Below, piece after piece: positions 22,912 through 33,685 of a DNA stretch of 64,000 nucleotides. The notes below the pieces were generated by a model. That model did not search any database, was not told the DNA's origin, and saw only the letters and a program-made list of their open reading frames with translations. The position numbers were made by a program, and so were the translations under genes. This DNA comes from Triplophysa rosa (Eukaryota > Chordata > Actinopteri > Cypriniformes > Nemacheilidae). Where the stretch lies: contig NC_079904.1 of assembly GCF_024868665.1 (NCBI RefSeq), positions 20,127,081-20,191,080 on the forward strand. Direction: 5' to 3'. Every line of letters begins with the position of its first letter. Positions within the stretch are counted from its first letter, which is position 1.

Positions 22912-23401
22912 TGTCACGATGTGTGAGGGAAGAACCCAAATGCAGGCAGCAGTTCAGGGGTTAACAGATATATATATTTAATGACAAAAAACAAAGGTAC
23001 AAAACAAAACACCCACGATGGGGATATAAACAAGAAAACAAGATAACAGGAAGCAGACAGGACGTGGTTTTCACAGGAACACAGCAAACACGGGCTACAT
23101 CAAATACACTCGACGACACCATATACAACGTAATACACGAGCACAGGACAAAGAAACATGACGGTATATACAGGAAAGACAAAGGAGGGATAACGAGCTA
23201 GGGCAGGTGGGAAACATTAGACACGGAAGGAAAGCAATACATGAAATGAGAGGGGCGGGGCCAATGACAAGACACTGGAGAGAACGCATATTATTGTCAA
23301 AAGGACAATAATATGTTTCTCTCCACACATAACCAAAGACTTTGTCATGGCTCTGCCTCAGGACCAGGAAATCCAAGACTAAAAGAAGCAGAACCATGAC
23401 A
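22912..23401 (-). repeat. LTR (5' copy in element direction)
   Basis: 490 bp, the same ends as 21106-21673, lacking the segment that corresponds to 21259-21337. Confidence 0.9.
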
Positions 23402-24164
23402 TACATATTATCTTTTGATCTTATTGTAAACTTATATAATTTAAATTCAGTTTATTCTGTATTGATATAGTCAGTAGCTGCCTTCTCAAACTTTCACTGC
23501 AGCAGTGTTTATTCCTGCCTTGTAAATGTGCTTCAATTCATGAAATTTTTTCATAATGACCTCTTCATCTTCAACAGAAAAGTGAATTGTGCTGATACTC
23601 GCAAGAAGTCAATCAAACTGATGATGCTTTCCATGTTCCGTGTGATTGGCTGTTTGCCGCACGTGTCACACTTTCAGGTCCACGCGCCTCACAAACTCTG
23701 GATCAAACCTGAGTTGACAGAGAACGTTTATACCAAGCGTTGTGCTACAGCTGAACCTGATCTAAACCAGGTTGGGTTTGTATGGTTTTGTCAACTCAAA
23801 ACTTACTTTGCAACTCAGTGTTTGTTCACCTCGCTTCGTGATACAGGCCACAGCAGTCTGCCTTGAAACCTAAACATTTTAGAAAGATTCCATGACAATA
23901 AGCTTAAAAGACAACTAATATCTTCTAACTGTTTCTGAGATGCAGACAGGCAAAAAATGCTGATAATTAGCTGAACATATACTTTACATGAACATATAGT
24001 TTATTTGCAAAAACTGATAACTCCTTGTTTTTAAATATTTCAAAAATCATGTTTTTTTATTGTGTTATCATGTTTTTGTTAGCTGGCCTTTAGAGTCAAT
24101 TAGGGCTGTAGTCAAGTCCACCATTGTCGAGTCCAAGACAAGTCCAAGACCAGGACTAGTCGAG

Positions 24165-24300
24165 ACCGAGTCCAAAGAGGTTCGAGTCCAAAGAGGTTCG
24201 AGTCCAAGTCAAGTCCGAGTCCAAAGAGGTTCGAGTCCAAGTCAAGTCCGAGTCCAAAGAGGTTCGAGTCCAAGTCAAGACCGAGTCCAATTGAGACAGT
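24165..24300. repeat. Sub-terminal tandem repeat gagtccaaagaggttc
   Basis: About 3.5 copies of a 33-bp unit (gagtccaaagaggttcgagt...). Such sub-terminal repeats in hAT elements can be transposase-binding sites; here that is inference. Confidence 0.8.
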
Positions 24301-24571
24301 CAAGACAGAGACAGAAAAAAATCATGACTACAAGACCACATACTTAACTATTGATAATTTATGTGATGCAAGAGACAGCATATCTTCTATTCTAAGATAA
24401 TCATTTTCATTATTGTTTGTAATGATCAAAAAGCAGATAAAATAAGGTCATTTTATTTTTACTATATAGGTATAGCACTAAAGTCACAAAGCCGAAGTGT
24501 AACTGTTTATTACTTTTTTAAGGAACTTTTTTATCAGCCCTCCTAACAGCAAGGTTGTGCAGCAATGAACA

Positions 24572-24606
24572 CTTTTGTGCGTGTGTGTGTGTGTGTGTGT
24601 GCGTGT
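24572..24606 (+). repeat. (GT)n microsatellite
   Basis: gtgcgtgtgtgtg... dinucleotide run with a few C interruptions. Confidence 0.9.
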
Positions 24607-24830
24607 GCGCGCCTGCCCGTGCATGTGCGTGTTCGATAGAGGAGCCGCTAGAAAGAGCAGAGGCTCAACGGCTCGTTTATAAGCACGTTTATAAGCACGT
24701 CGGTGCCCATCCTTAAATAACATGTTCATCACAATGACAAAAAAATACGATCAATCTTATCTTTAAGCCCTACTTTCCAAACTTTCTAAAATACTCAAAT
24801 GCAATGCTAACTCTGAAACATGGCATTAAC

Positions 24831-25043
24831 TTACCTCTCTTTGTGATGCCTTTGCAGGTGTCTTACGAAATTGGATGTTGTCCCACGTTTCGGGGAAAGT
24901 TTTGTTGCAAAAGGTTTCCTTTTAAGCGCACTGTCGATACATTTATTATGGTTTGTAAAACCAATCTGTATTATGCCGCTGCTCGCTGACATCGTGCCTG
25001 ATGAATGATTGACGCTGGTTCGCGCCGCGTACGAATCATTCAT
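24831..25043 (-). pseudogene. BED zinc-finger remnant of a hAT transposase
   Basis: The 70-codon frame ends with TTSNFVRHLQRHHKER, the TSN-x2-HL-x3-H half of a BED finger. The Cys half just before it (FATKLSPKRG) has lost its pair. No catalytic region follows in the element. Function in a live copy: binding of the element ends. Confidence 0.6.
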
Positions 25044-26148
25044 TTGAACCGGTTCTTTCTTTTTAGTGAACCGGTGGAACCAGTTCAGCTGAATCGTTCC
25101 CGTTTAGCGTCTCCCGTAAACACTTAATATTATCCACAAATTAATTCAGTTATTCACTTTCTGGCGTGCATGACAGTCCCGCGGACTTGAACCAATATAC
25201 CAGAGTTATTTAGTTACAACAACAGCACACACTGAACTGAACTGCTGTGTGAAAAGAGAACTTATGAGCACGCGCAGCTCTCGTTCTAGAGTCGGCAACA
25301 GTTTTCGGATCATTAGTTTTCGGATCACAAGAATATTGCTCTATCAGTGTTTTGTTTTGAAGGAGAAAATAAAACGTATATCGCTGGACTCGGACGAGAC
25401 CGACTAGAACATTTTCGAGACCAATGACCAAGTCCGAGACAAGTCCGAGTTCAAATACCAACGAGTCCAAGACAAGTCCGAGACCATTAAAAAACGTCTC
25501 GAGTCCGGACTCGAGTCCGAGACTGGACTCGAGTACTACAGCACTAGAGTCAATATCACTTAATAAAAACCCAACTGCAGTTTAATTTATATTAATTGGA
25601 ATGCCCAATAAAAAACATATTTGAAAATTAACACTTCACTTGTTTAATTAGTAATTTAGCATATATTTGATCTTAATTTGAATATGGCAGCAATTATATT
25701 TTAAGATATCAATTTAAGTATGTCAGCATGAGACCTCTTTCTACAATATTTCTATGATTAAAGGACGGACAGAGACCCATCCTCTATCAGCCAATCACTG
25801 TGGTCATAGTCAGCAAGCTTGCTGACATCATCCATAGCAACGAGGTCAACCCCGCCCTTTCTCTTAGCTTAAGATTTCTTTCTGCTCCTTAGTAAAAGTT
25901 GCTCTCAGCAGTGTTGTGAATAGGTTTTAAGAGGAAACTCTTAACTAAAAACGTGAACTGCTCTTTAGGAGAGCTCTTAGTGGTGATATAAAATGTTTTG
26001 TGAATACGGGCCCTGATGTGCAGCAAAAGATTGTTGAGCTATACAAAATAAAAAGACTAAGGAAATAGTTAAAACAATAAAAATTCTCATTGCAGACATC
26101 AGGGCAATGATCAAGTTTTAATCATTACATAAATCTGCCTTAAAGAGA

Positions 26149-26900
26149 ATGTGTGTCTATTGTCTTCATTGCACAGTGAGAAGAATCATTTTGAGTAGCC
26201 AAAGACTCTTTAAGGATCACAGACAGAGAATTGCAGAAATAAGTTTAAGTTCGGGGTCAGAAAGTATTAAAAAAATAAATGCAAACTGCACCTCCATCAC
26301 CACATGTTGTTTGGGACACTGTTCAAGAAACAAATCTACAGCTCTCATGCAAAAAAAAAACTCCACCATATTAATTTGCCATTCTGGAACTTCAACCAGG
26401 ACTGGGGTCTACAGCCATATGAAATGGAGTTTATTGGCATCAAAAACACAAAATGGGTTTGGTGCACACAGGGATAAAAATGCCATTTTCCAGTTAAATA
26501 TACCACCTGATCTTTATTGTTGTGGTCCTACTTTTATACCAGGGGTTCTGGACATCTTGTTCAGATACATGGCGTCATGTATTATGTCAAATACCAGCAG
26601 ATAAAAAAACCTAAGCCTGACTTGCTCTGTTAGAAATCTTATAATGGGTCGTGGTTAGGTCTTCCATCAGCACATTGGTTAAAAAGACTTACTGAGCACA
26701 AAATCAAAGTCATGCCATAGCCATCCTATAGTTCCTTGATCTGAACAGTGAACACTATAGAAAATGAGTGGGATGAACTGAAGAAGAGGGATCACCAAAG
26801 GTTCTGGAGAAATTCTGTATGGAGGAAGGGTCTAAGATCACTCGTCATGTATTCTTCAGCCTCACGAGCCATTTTAAGAGAAGACTTGCACTTCACTTGC
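26149..26900 (+). pseudogene. Tc1-like transposase remnant
   Basis: The frame 26149-26604 contains TVRRIILSSQRLFKDHRQRIAE, GHCSRNKSTALMQKKN-like text and the downstream DDE-region echo near 26640-26790 (NEWDELKKRDHQRFW-like words). Frames are broken and some key acidic residues are not visible. It belongs to the Tc1 relic that forms the outer layer 20063-26953. Confidence 0.5.
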
Positions 26901-27084
26901 AAATGGAGCTAGAAGAAAAAAAAATGAAGGGGGGCTAATAATTGTGGCCAGAGTATATTAGAGAAAAACATTTATTTCCTAATGAGATTCCCCCTTCAAT
27001 TGTTTTGCTTCAATTAAACATTTTTGTTTAAATACAAGACCAAAATGTGCAACAATGCAGATATCGTTTGGCTGAGGTATTTTT

Positions 27085-27250
27085 ACATTTACATTTAGCA
27101 GACGCTTTTATCCAAAGCGACTTACAAAGAGTTTAAGGAGCAATAAGCGATATGTCAAACAGGAGCAATAATGCAATAGGTGCCAATACAAAGTTTCAAC
27201 AAAAGCTAGACCACTACCTGTTGAGAGAAAGAGAGAGGGTTATTTTATTT
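27085..27250 (+). repeat. Common teleost repeat with the CAGACGCTTTTATCCAAAGC core
   Basis: The core gcagacgcttttatccaaag + cgacttaca is one of the most frequent interspersed sequences in fish genomes. It is non-coding and no flanking duplication is seen. Confidence 0.7.
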
Positions 27251-29292
27251 TATTTTTTTCTCATTTGTCTGTCAGGTATTCACAAAAGAGATGGGTTTGA
27301 ACTTTCATTTTAAAGAAGCTCTATGTAATAATTATACTGTATTAAATCGAATAAATACCTTAATATGTTCATAGACATTTAGGAAACATGCTAAGTTCAT
27401 ATATTGTTTTGTCCAAAAAACAATGCTTTAGCCAGTTATTCCACTCTGAAATGTGCGTTCCGTGCCGGAATGTCTGTTTTTGTTTTGGTCCGTGTGACCC
27501 CACCCACTGACGATTTATCCACTAGTGTATTTCGTCAGCTCGGTTACCAGTAGCAACAATAACATATTACAGAAAACAAACGATCTGGGTCAGAGATAGC
27601 AGATTCCACCCTTTCCGGTACTATTACGTTGCAAACTTAAAGAATTACTATATTATTTTTTACAACTTACCAGGCGTAGGCCTAATATATATATTTTTAC
27701 AGTTATTTAAACGAGACGGCAATATAGCCCGTAAATGTGACCTCTGAAAGGCACAACCTCTGAAACTGCTGATCGATTTATATTTGCAAACAACAAAACC
27801 ACTGAAAACGTATAAATTATCAGATAAACTCTCAGTTTAAGAGTTGATGCTTTCCATTACACTCCTGTTAGTGTCTGGCAACTCCTGTGAGCATAGTCTT
27901 TTGAAAAAATATTTTGAATTTGGACTGCGATACCAAGCTCAACCGCTAGGTGTCAATGTTACATACGGCTCCTTTAAATACACTTTCATGTATTTATGTA
28001 TATTTAACTGCAGCGAGGGTACTATGGCAGACTTGAGAAGACTAAACAATTTATCTGTAAATTGTGAATTGCATAAGTGACACCGCAGCACAAGTTATTG
28101 CTCTAGAAACAAACCTTACACACCAGGCACGGTTGCCATAAACCAAGTGTTTTCCATGAATTAAAGCATGCAACAGTTACGTTGTGAGGACAAATAAACC
28201 GGACCATATTTGTTACAGCAACAAAACTTTGTGAGTCCCTTATTTGTTGTGACGACATAACATTGGACGTTGTTGGAATGTGGTAATTACGTCCTAAGAC
28301 GCACCTGGACCCGACCATACTGGTCACAACGATGTACCAAAATGTTCCTGAGGCACGACGAGTACTTCCCAATTACCAAACAGGCATGTTCTTTCTAATT
28401 TAATTTAAACACATTGTCACTCACAATATGGAGGATAAAATTAACTGTGGACGTCTTCAGAATGCATTGCATTTGCTGGGAAGAGCCTACTGCTACTTAA
28501 GTCATCTCAACTTCACTTCTCAGCAAGTGGATGCTAGATTTCACTTAGATGTATATTCTGACTTATTTAAAATAAAATATAGCAACATTATAATTGGTAA
28601 ATTATTCTAGTACAATATTATAATTAGTACATAATATAGTACATTTAAAAATTGCCTGACTTTTCTTTGGGACTGTGTTGCGGATAAAGAGAGTCGCTAG
28701 TGAAGGTTAGGGGACAGTAGTTCTTGTGGTGCCATCGGTCATCTTCTGCACCAGGGAATTTTCTTGTCTCCAGAGTGATTAAACACGTGCTATTTATGAC
28801 TCAGCTAATACTTTTAATGCCAAGCCAAAAAGGCAAAAAAGACCCCAACACAGTCAAGTTACTTCATAATTTGCATACAGTATGTATATTTGCATTCAAC
28901 ATAACATTTGTTCCACAACCCATGAAAAGAAACCAATAAAGACAATCAAGTAATCATTTATTTGGTCACCCTTTCTCTATTCCTAATTGACCCTTGGCGT
29001 GTAGTTTGATTGACAGTCGACCGGACCAATCATAACGCCGATATTATGCCCCCCTTCCCCCGACTCCCCCAACACCACCCCCCCACCCCGCATTGCTATC
29101 TGTCATTTTGTACATTCAAACCATAGTTTAACCGGCTGCGCATTATGCGGTTTTAAAAAGTCCTTTGCGATTGTTGCTGGCCATCACACTGTGCACACAT
29201 GATGATCCCAGCTAAAAGTCATGTCACTGTGGAATCTTGTTGTCAATAAAGACTTCTTAAAACAGACTCATACAAATTTTACCTCAGACTAT
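27251..29292. other. Unassigned stretch
   Basis: Several short frames without motifs. A C-rich tract at 29049-29096 is the only compositional landmark. It is likely old repeat material, but I cannot name it. Confidence 0.3.
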
Positions 29293-29468
29293 AGCCCTAT
29301 TCGCGGGATTAGTATTATCTGGGGACCTCTGGTCATTTGTAATAATTGCAGAGATTGTCTGTGATCATGTTGCATTCGCACTGGATAAGTGAACTCTGTG
29401 ATTTTACTCGAATTTACTGACTTATCTCCCGGATTTGACGTGAAGGCGCTTCCCTCTTTCTAAACATG

Positions 29469-30160
29469 GCACGAAAGAGAACTTAACACGGATGCGCTGT
29501 CTGACAGAGATTCATTCATTGACGCAGCCTTTAGCCCGTTATTGTACACACCAGGCTGGACCTCGCGTTGCGTTTTGCTGCGTCCCACAGTTTAGAAGCT
29601 GTCTATCTTCATTGAACATGTCAAAGCAACTGTTTCAAATCGCGCTTAAGTGGTTTAAAAGCCTGTACACGAATAAGAGCGTGATTACATCCCTGATAGC
29701 ACACATACATCTGGTTTACGTCTATTTGACGTCTGCAAGACATCTACAATACATAGTTTGCTCATCTGCAATACGTCTCGGAGATGTCTGCTGTCAGACG
29801 TCATATAGACATCTAGATGATGTCTGTAAGATGTTTATGATTTAGAATGGATGTACAACAGCTCTTTCTAAGTTGTTTAGCAGATGTTTTTAAGCAGCAG
29901 ATCTCCAGATCTTTAGCAGACGTATTACAGACGTTCAGACATCTCCGAGACGTATTGCAGATGAGCAAACTATGTATTGCAGATGTCTTGCAGATGTCAA
30001 ATAGACGTAAACCAGATGGATTGTGCTATCTGGGATAATGCAACGCTAGACAAAGGATGTCAAAACAAACGGATGCTGCGTTAATTGCGTTAAATATTTT
30101 TCACGCGTTAATTTGAAATAATTAATCGCATGCGTTAACGCGTTACCGTTGACAGCCCTA
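29469..30160 (-). mobile_element. hAT remnant (AGGGCTGTCAACG family), minus orientation
   Basis: The right border ...GTTGACAGCCCTA at 30160 is the inverted left end of the hAT at 44164. It then follows that copy (inverted) to about 29469, where gcacgaaagagaacttaaca ends the match. Interrupted at 29691-30034. Confidence 0.75.
29691..30034. mobile_element. Fold-back palindromic MITE inside the hAT remnant
   Basis: 344 bp whose left arm (ccctgatagcacacatacat, tctggtttacgtctatttga) recurs inverted in the right arm (tcaaatagacgtaaaccaga, ttgtgctatctggg). Pairing extends roughly 100 bp inwards through tagtttgctcatctgcaata and cgtctcggagatgtctg. Comparing with the uninterrupted hAT (gtgattacat / aatgtaacgctagac near 44285) gives the insertion point to within a few bases. 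Confidence 0.85.
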
Positions 30161-30687
30161 CTTGAAAGTCTTGTCGTTGTAGTTGTATGTAAACAGAAGA
30201 ATGTTCCTTACCGCATGCTGCCATGCATGTCAGCCATCTCCATATATTCCTTCTTTTTTGTTTCGCTCTTCTGATCCTGTCATGTTTTTTTTACAGTGAA
30301 TATTTTCTCTCTGCCAATATTATTGTTGTCTGGTATGTAGCGACATAACCCAGCACCCAAAATACTGTGAAAACACTCCAACGCAGCTTCCATTCTTTGC
30401 GAAAGATGACTGAAAAGGTGCACAGAAACCTTGAAAAAATTAGATACGATCCCGCCAAACCTTGTTCAAAATTTCAAATCGCAGAGATGCCGATTCGCAC
30501 TCGACTAATATTATCACAGGACCTCGGTGTTCGTCAAAATATGGTAGGTAATTTGTGGGGGAATTTTTACTTTACAAATTACAGACATGGCCGTTTCGCA
30601 CGGGACTAAGATCACAGACAATCTCTGCGATTATTACAAATGACCAGAGGTCCCCAGATAATACTAATCCTGTGCGAATAGGATTTA

Positions 30688-32680
30688 TGTCGTTACAGCA
30701 AGCACAGTACGTTAGGCTAGAGCTTCGATCTGTATTTTGTTTACTTTATTCCGAGTCACTTTCACATCCAGAAAATGCATATTGAAGACTTTCTTATTGC
30801 TTTTGGCTGAAAATACACGTCATTTTTTTCCACAATGAATATTATTTTAGTGCAGTGGGAGCGCTTTGGCTGATGTCGGACATAAGCAAAAGGGGGCGGG
30901 CTTCGCGAAGGGTCAATTGGAAGCATTATAGACTTCTAAAAGAAAAAGGCAAAATGTAATCAAAAACAGACATTGTGCTGAAAAGGGTTTCGATGACACA
31001 AGTGGAACATCAGCAGACACCAGCTTAACATGACACACTTCAATATTGAAGGAAATAGTTTTTCAGCAATGACAGTATATTTCCAACAGTTACTACAGCT
31101 TAAGAGTTGCAAAAACCTAGGCACATGGACCACTTTTGTTGCCATTTTAGACCCTTTAGGGTCCTGACTGATGTAAGTGTTATCCCCATATTCATCTAAT
31201 GTTTTCAGAGTGTGAGAGAAAGAGGACCACCGAAATGATATTTTTCAGTATAGACATTTTTGCAACTTTAATGTAGTGTCACTGGCAGTTTATAGCAATT
31301 TGATTTTATCCCTTTAAGAAAGGTTTATAGTTGAGTAGTGTAATAAATCAATGACAACAGTATTTTCATCTTGTGCAAACTATTGCTTTATACTGTCAGT
31401 TTTCAGCATTATGACGATTCTTAATTTTTAAGCTGCCGGCCATCTGCCACATTTTATCATCATATTAACCAAGAATATTTTGTTGCAGACTTGTGAACAT
31501 TTAGGCTAATATATAAAAAGAAAGAAAAGAGCATTATACAATAAACAGTTTATAAAATTGAGAATCTCATAATATAATTTTTCCTCACTTGAAATGATAC
31601 CAGAAATTTAAGGTGCAACATTAATAATTAGTCTCTTCGCACTTACCTTTAGTGTTATTATTTTTACTATACAAATCTCAAGAACATTCTGTCCATCGTT
31701 ACAGCTTAATAAAAATTAGATTTAATGAACATCATTGGAGGGTAGACCACTTGACAATACAAGTGTAATACCCATTGTGTATTCATTGGATTAATTTCTC
31801 GGGAAAAATAAAGACTTGATCCAAAGTGAGGGATGTTTAAAAAGGTACAACAAAGCTTATTCTTTAAACATGTATTAGAGCAATAAATAAATGTTTTAGT
31901 AAAATGTGTAGTGTTCATGGTTGCAATATGGCATTGCATAAATTAAATGTTCGTATTTAAAAAGGCTTTGGTGTCACATCCACTATAAAAACATAGTCTA
32001 GTACGTTTTCTGACAAAATATGTGGCCAGTCAAGTAAAAGTTAGCAAAGCCAATCACAGCATGATAAGGCCTGTCAATCATTTGTGGCCCCAAGCTAGCA
32101 AACCAAGTTGACATGTATTGTGTCTTGCATTAACAATATAAGGGCTTTATTTACTTTTTCCCATTCCTCATTCAAGTTTTCCCATTACACAAATTGTTGT
32201 ATGAAAGTTCTTTTAGGCTGTTTTTAACCTTTATTTGATGTGTGGAACACAAGAACCGCTCATGGACGAATACATTGAAATATATTGTAATAAAATATAA
32301 AAAAGGTATATCACCTAAGGAATCCCACCTACAATCATATATACTACATACACAAAACTTCACACAATGCTTAACCTACTAAAAATAAGATAAAACAAAA
32401 ATGATTCTTCAAGATATTACACCAAGGTTTCACATGTACTATCAAATAAATTTCTACTGTAAATGTCTGTATCTGAGCAAGGGACAAGGACCTTTCTTCA
32501 GCACACTGCAAAGTATGGAAAAGAATTTCATGGACTGATGACCTGCAACATGAAAAAATGGCTGAATTATACAAGAATAATATTTTATTTTCTGATATAG
32601 ACAGTATTATATAAAAATGTATTTATTGTCACACAAGTCATGTGATTGAAGCCATTTGTACATCCTCAAAATACTTTTAA
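30688..32680. other. Unassigned stretch downstream of ylpm1
   Basis: No recognisable gene. It could contain the end of the ylpm1 3' UTR at its right side, or old repeats. Confidence 0.35.
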
Positions 32681-33337
32681 GGAATAGTTCACCCATAAAT
32701 GAAAATTCTGTCATGATTTACTCACCCTCTTGTCATTTCAAACCCGTATGATTTTTTTCTTCTGCGGAACACAAAACGAAAAGGACTCGACAACAAGGAC
32801 TGCCCGATGAATGTAGCGGAAACACTGGTATACATGAAATTTATTTATATTGTTCATTGGTTTAAAGGTATTTGATATACTTAAAGTGTCTTAAAATATT
32901 GTCTACTTGTCAGCCATTTAATGTTTTATAAGTTAAATGTGAGTTCACCATCATCTAGAAAGCAAGCACTGAAATTCAGGATTTTTACCGTTTATTCAAA
33001 TGAATTGTAATAATATTTATTTGATTTGTGTTTTGCCTGCATTTCTTGTGCTACATGCCATTTAGTTTAACTTAATATTGCTAGCTCAAATTTGATTACA
33101 TTTTCAAGCATCAAAATTTGCCCCACCACTTTCAGTGTAGTGGTGCCACCCCCGCCCCTTGACTTCTTATTTTATGGACACAAAACCAAAGCAAGTCAAC
33201 GATTACCACTGTTGTTTGGTTGCCAACATTCTTCAAAATACCTTCTTTTGTGTTCCGCAGAAGAAAGACAAACAGGTTTGAAATAACGGGGGTGAGTGTA
33301 ATAATGACAGTATTTTCATTTTTGTGTGAAATATCCC
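32681..33337. mobile_element. MITE, complete copy (GGGATAGTTCACCC family)
   Basis: Left end ggaatagttcacccataaat + gaaaattctgtcat; right end is its inverted form (atgacagtattttcattttt + gtgtgaaatatccc). Sub-terminal ttctgcggaacacaaaa also occurs inverted near 33250. It lies about 200 nt past the ylpm1 stop codon, hence probably within the transcribed 3' UTR. Minus-strand AATAAA words lie inside it (plus-strand 33016-33021 and 32840-32845). Confidence 0.8.
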
Positions 33338-33538
33338 ATAAAAAGTTCTCAAAATAATGATACATTATGAGGGGTACACATGGACATAATCGTGCACATA
33401 ATGTTAATTTTGCATAATGTTCACAAGAAAGAAGTCATGTCTGTAGCTATCTATTTAAAAAGCAAAACAAATATTTTCGTTTTTGAGATTTAGAAACCCA
33501 CCTTAAATGCTGTACAAAGAATGTCTTTACAAAATGCC

Positions 33539-33685
33539 TTAAAAATACTTTGTGCGGTTAAGAGCTTTTTGAGCAAGCTGGCCAGTCTCATCTGTGATTT
33601 TCTCCCAGTCTGTTTGACCAACTACAAAACCAATTGCACGCTTTCGATCTGCATCCTTCTTCTCCTCAAGATCGGCCCAGCGCAC
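33539..33685 (-). CDS. ylpm1: ylpm1 last coding exon R, 147 nt with stop
   Basis: VRWADLEEKKDADRKRAIGF VVGQTDWEKITDETGQLAQK ALNRTKYF then TAA (33539-33541). Nearly identical in length and text to the mammalian C-terminus. Acceptor tttcag. Confidence 0.96.
   Translation of the reverse strand: MRWADLEEKKDADRKRAIGFVVGQTDWEKITDETGQLAQKALNRTKYF

Larger units (their letters stand above)
21106..23401 (-). mobile_element. Short, recent LTR retroelement with TACAT target duplication
   Basis: Two direct LTRs (21106-21673 and 22912-23401) start TGTCACGATGTGTG and end ...AACCATGACA. TACAT flanks the whole at 21101-21105 and 23402-23406. A purine tract on the minus strand (run of G, plus-strand C run near 21679-21690) next to the left LTR shows that transcription runs right to left. 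Total length is 2.3 kb with only a gag-like frame and no pol, so it must rely on enzymes from another element. The LTRs look nearly identical apart from one indel, implying recent insertion. Confidence 0.92.
24101..25546 (-). mobile_element. hAT element with perfect 8-bp duplication GAGTCAAT
   Basis: Ends TAGGGCTGTAGTCAAG (24101) and GAGTACTACAGCACTA (25546, inverted) are flanked by GAGTCAAT at 24093-24100 and 25547-25554. Both ends are packed with gagtccaag/agtccgag words. The interior holds a BED zinc-finger remnant on the minus strand (24831-25043), which is expected for the start of a hAT transposase. A (GT)n tract is present at 24572-24606. Confidence 0.92.
20327..26015. mobile_element. 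TIR element CAGGNCCCGTATTCACAAA, second layer
   Basis: Inverted ends CAGGACCCGTATTCACAAAG (20327) and TTTGTGAATACGGGCCCTG (26015). Sequence just inside the ends is also related (tcctaagtc and ctcttagt words). It received three independent insertions (20518-21000, 21106-23401, 24101-25546), each with its own target duplication. Removing these leaves roughly 1.5 kb. No flanking duplication is clear, so the superfamily is open. Confidence 0.6.
20063..26953 (+). mobile_element. Tc1-like relic, outermost layer of a nested stack
   Basis: The left end cagttggggacaaacatatt + agccccc (20063) and right end ggggggctaataattgtggc + cag (to about 26953) are inverted relatives of the fish Tc1 end type with TTATTAGCCCCC. 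A decayed transposase lies at the right (26149-26900). The element is split by the 5.7-kb block 20327-26015. The TA at the left end has mutated, so the borders are approximate. Confidence 0.55.
29293..30687. mobile_element. TIR element CCCTATTCGC, outer layer of a three-part nest
   Basis: Long inverted ends: from the left CCTATTCGCGGGATTAGTAT then tatctggggacctctggtca; the right end repeats these words inverted up to about 30687, for roughly 80 bp. The inside is taken up by a hAT remnant, itself split by a palindrome. A second, more decayed copy of the family lies at 48190-48720. No clear target duplication; superfamily open. Confidence 0.7.

Noticed and set aside
26149..26604. Intact 151-codon gene
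   Set aside because: Text and surroundings match a broken Tc1 transposase between Tc1-type ends.
29691..30034. CRISPR-like array
   Set aside because: Repeated words come from two arms of one palindrome, not from spaced direct repeats.
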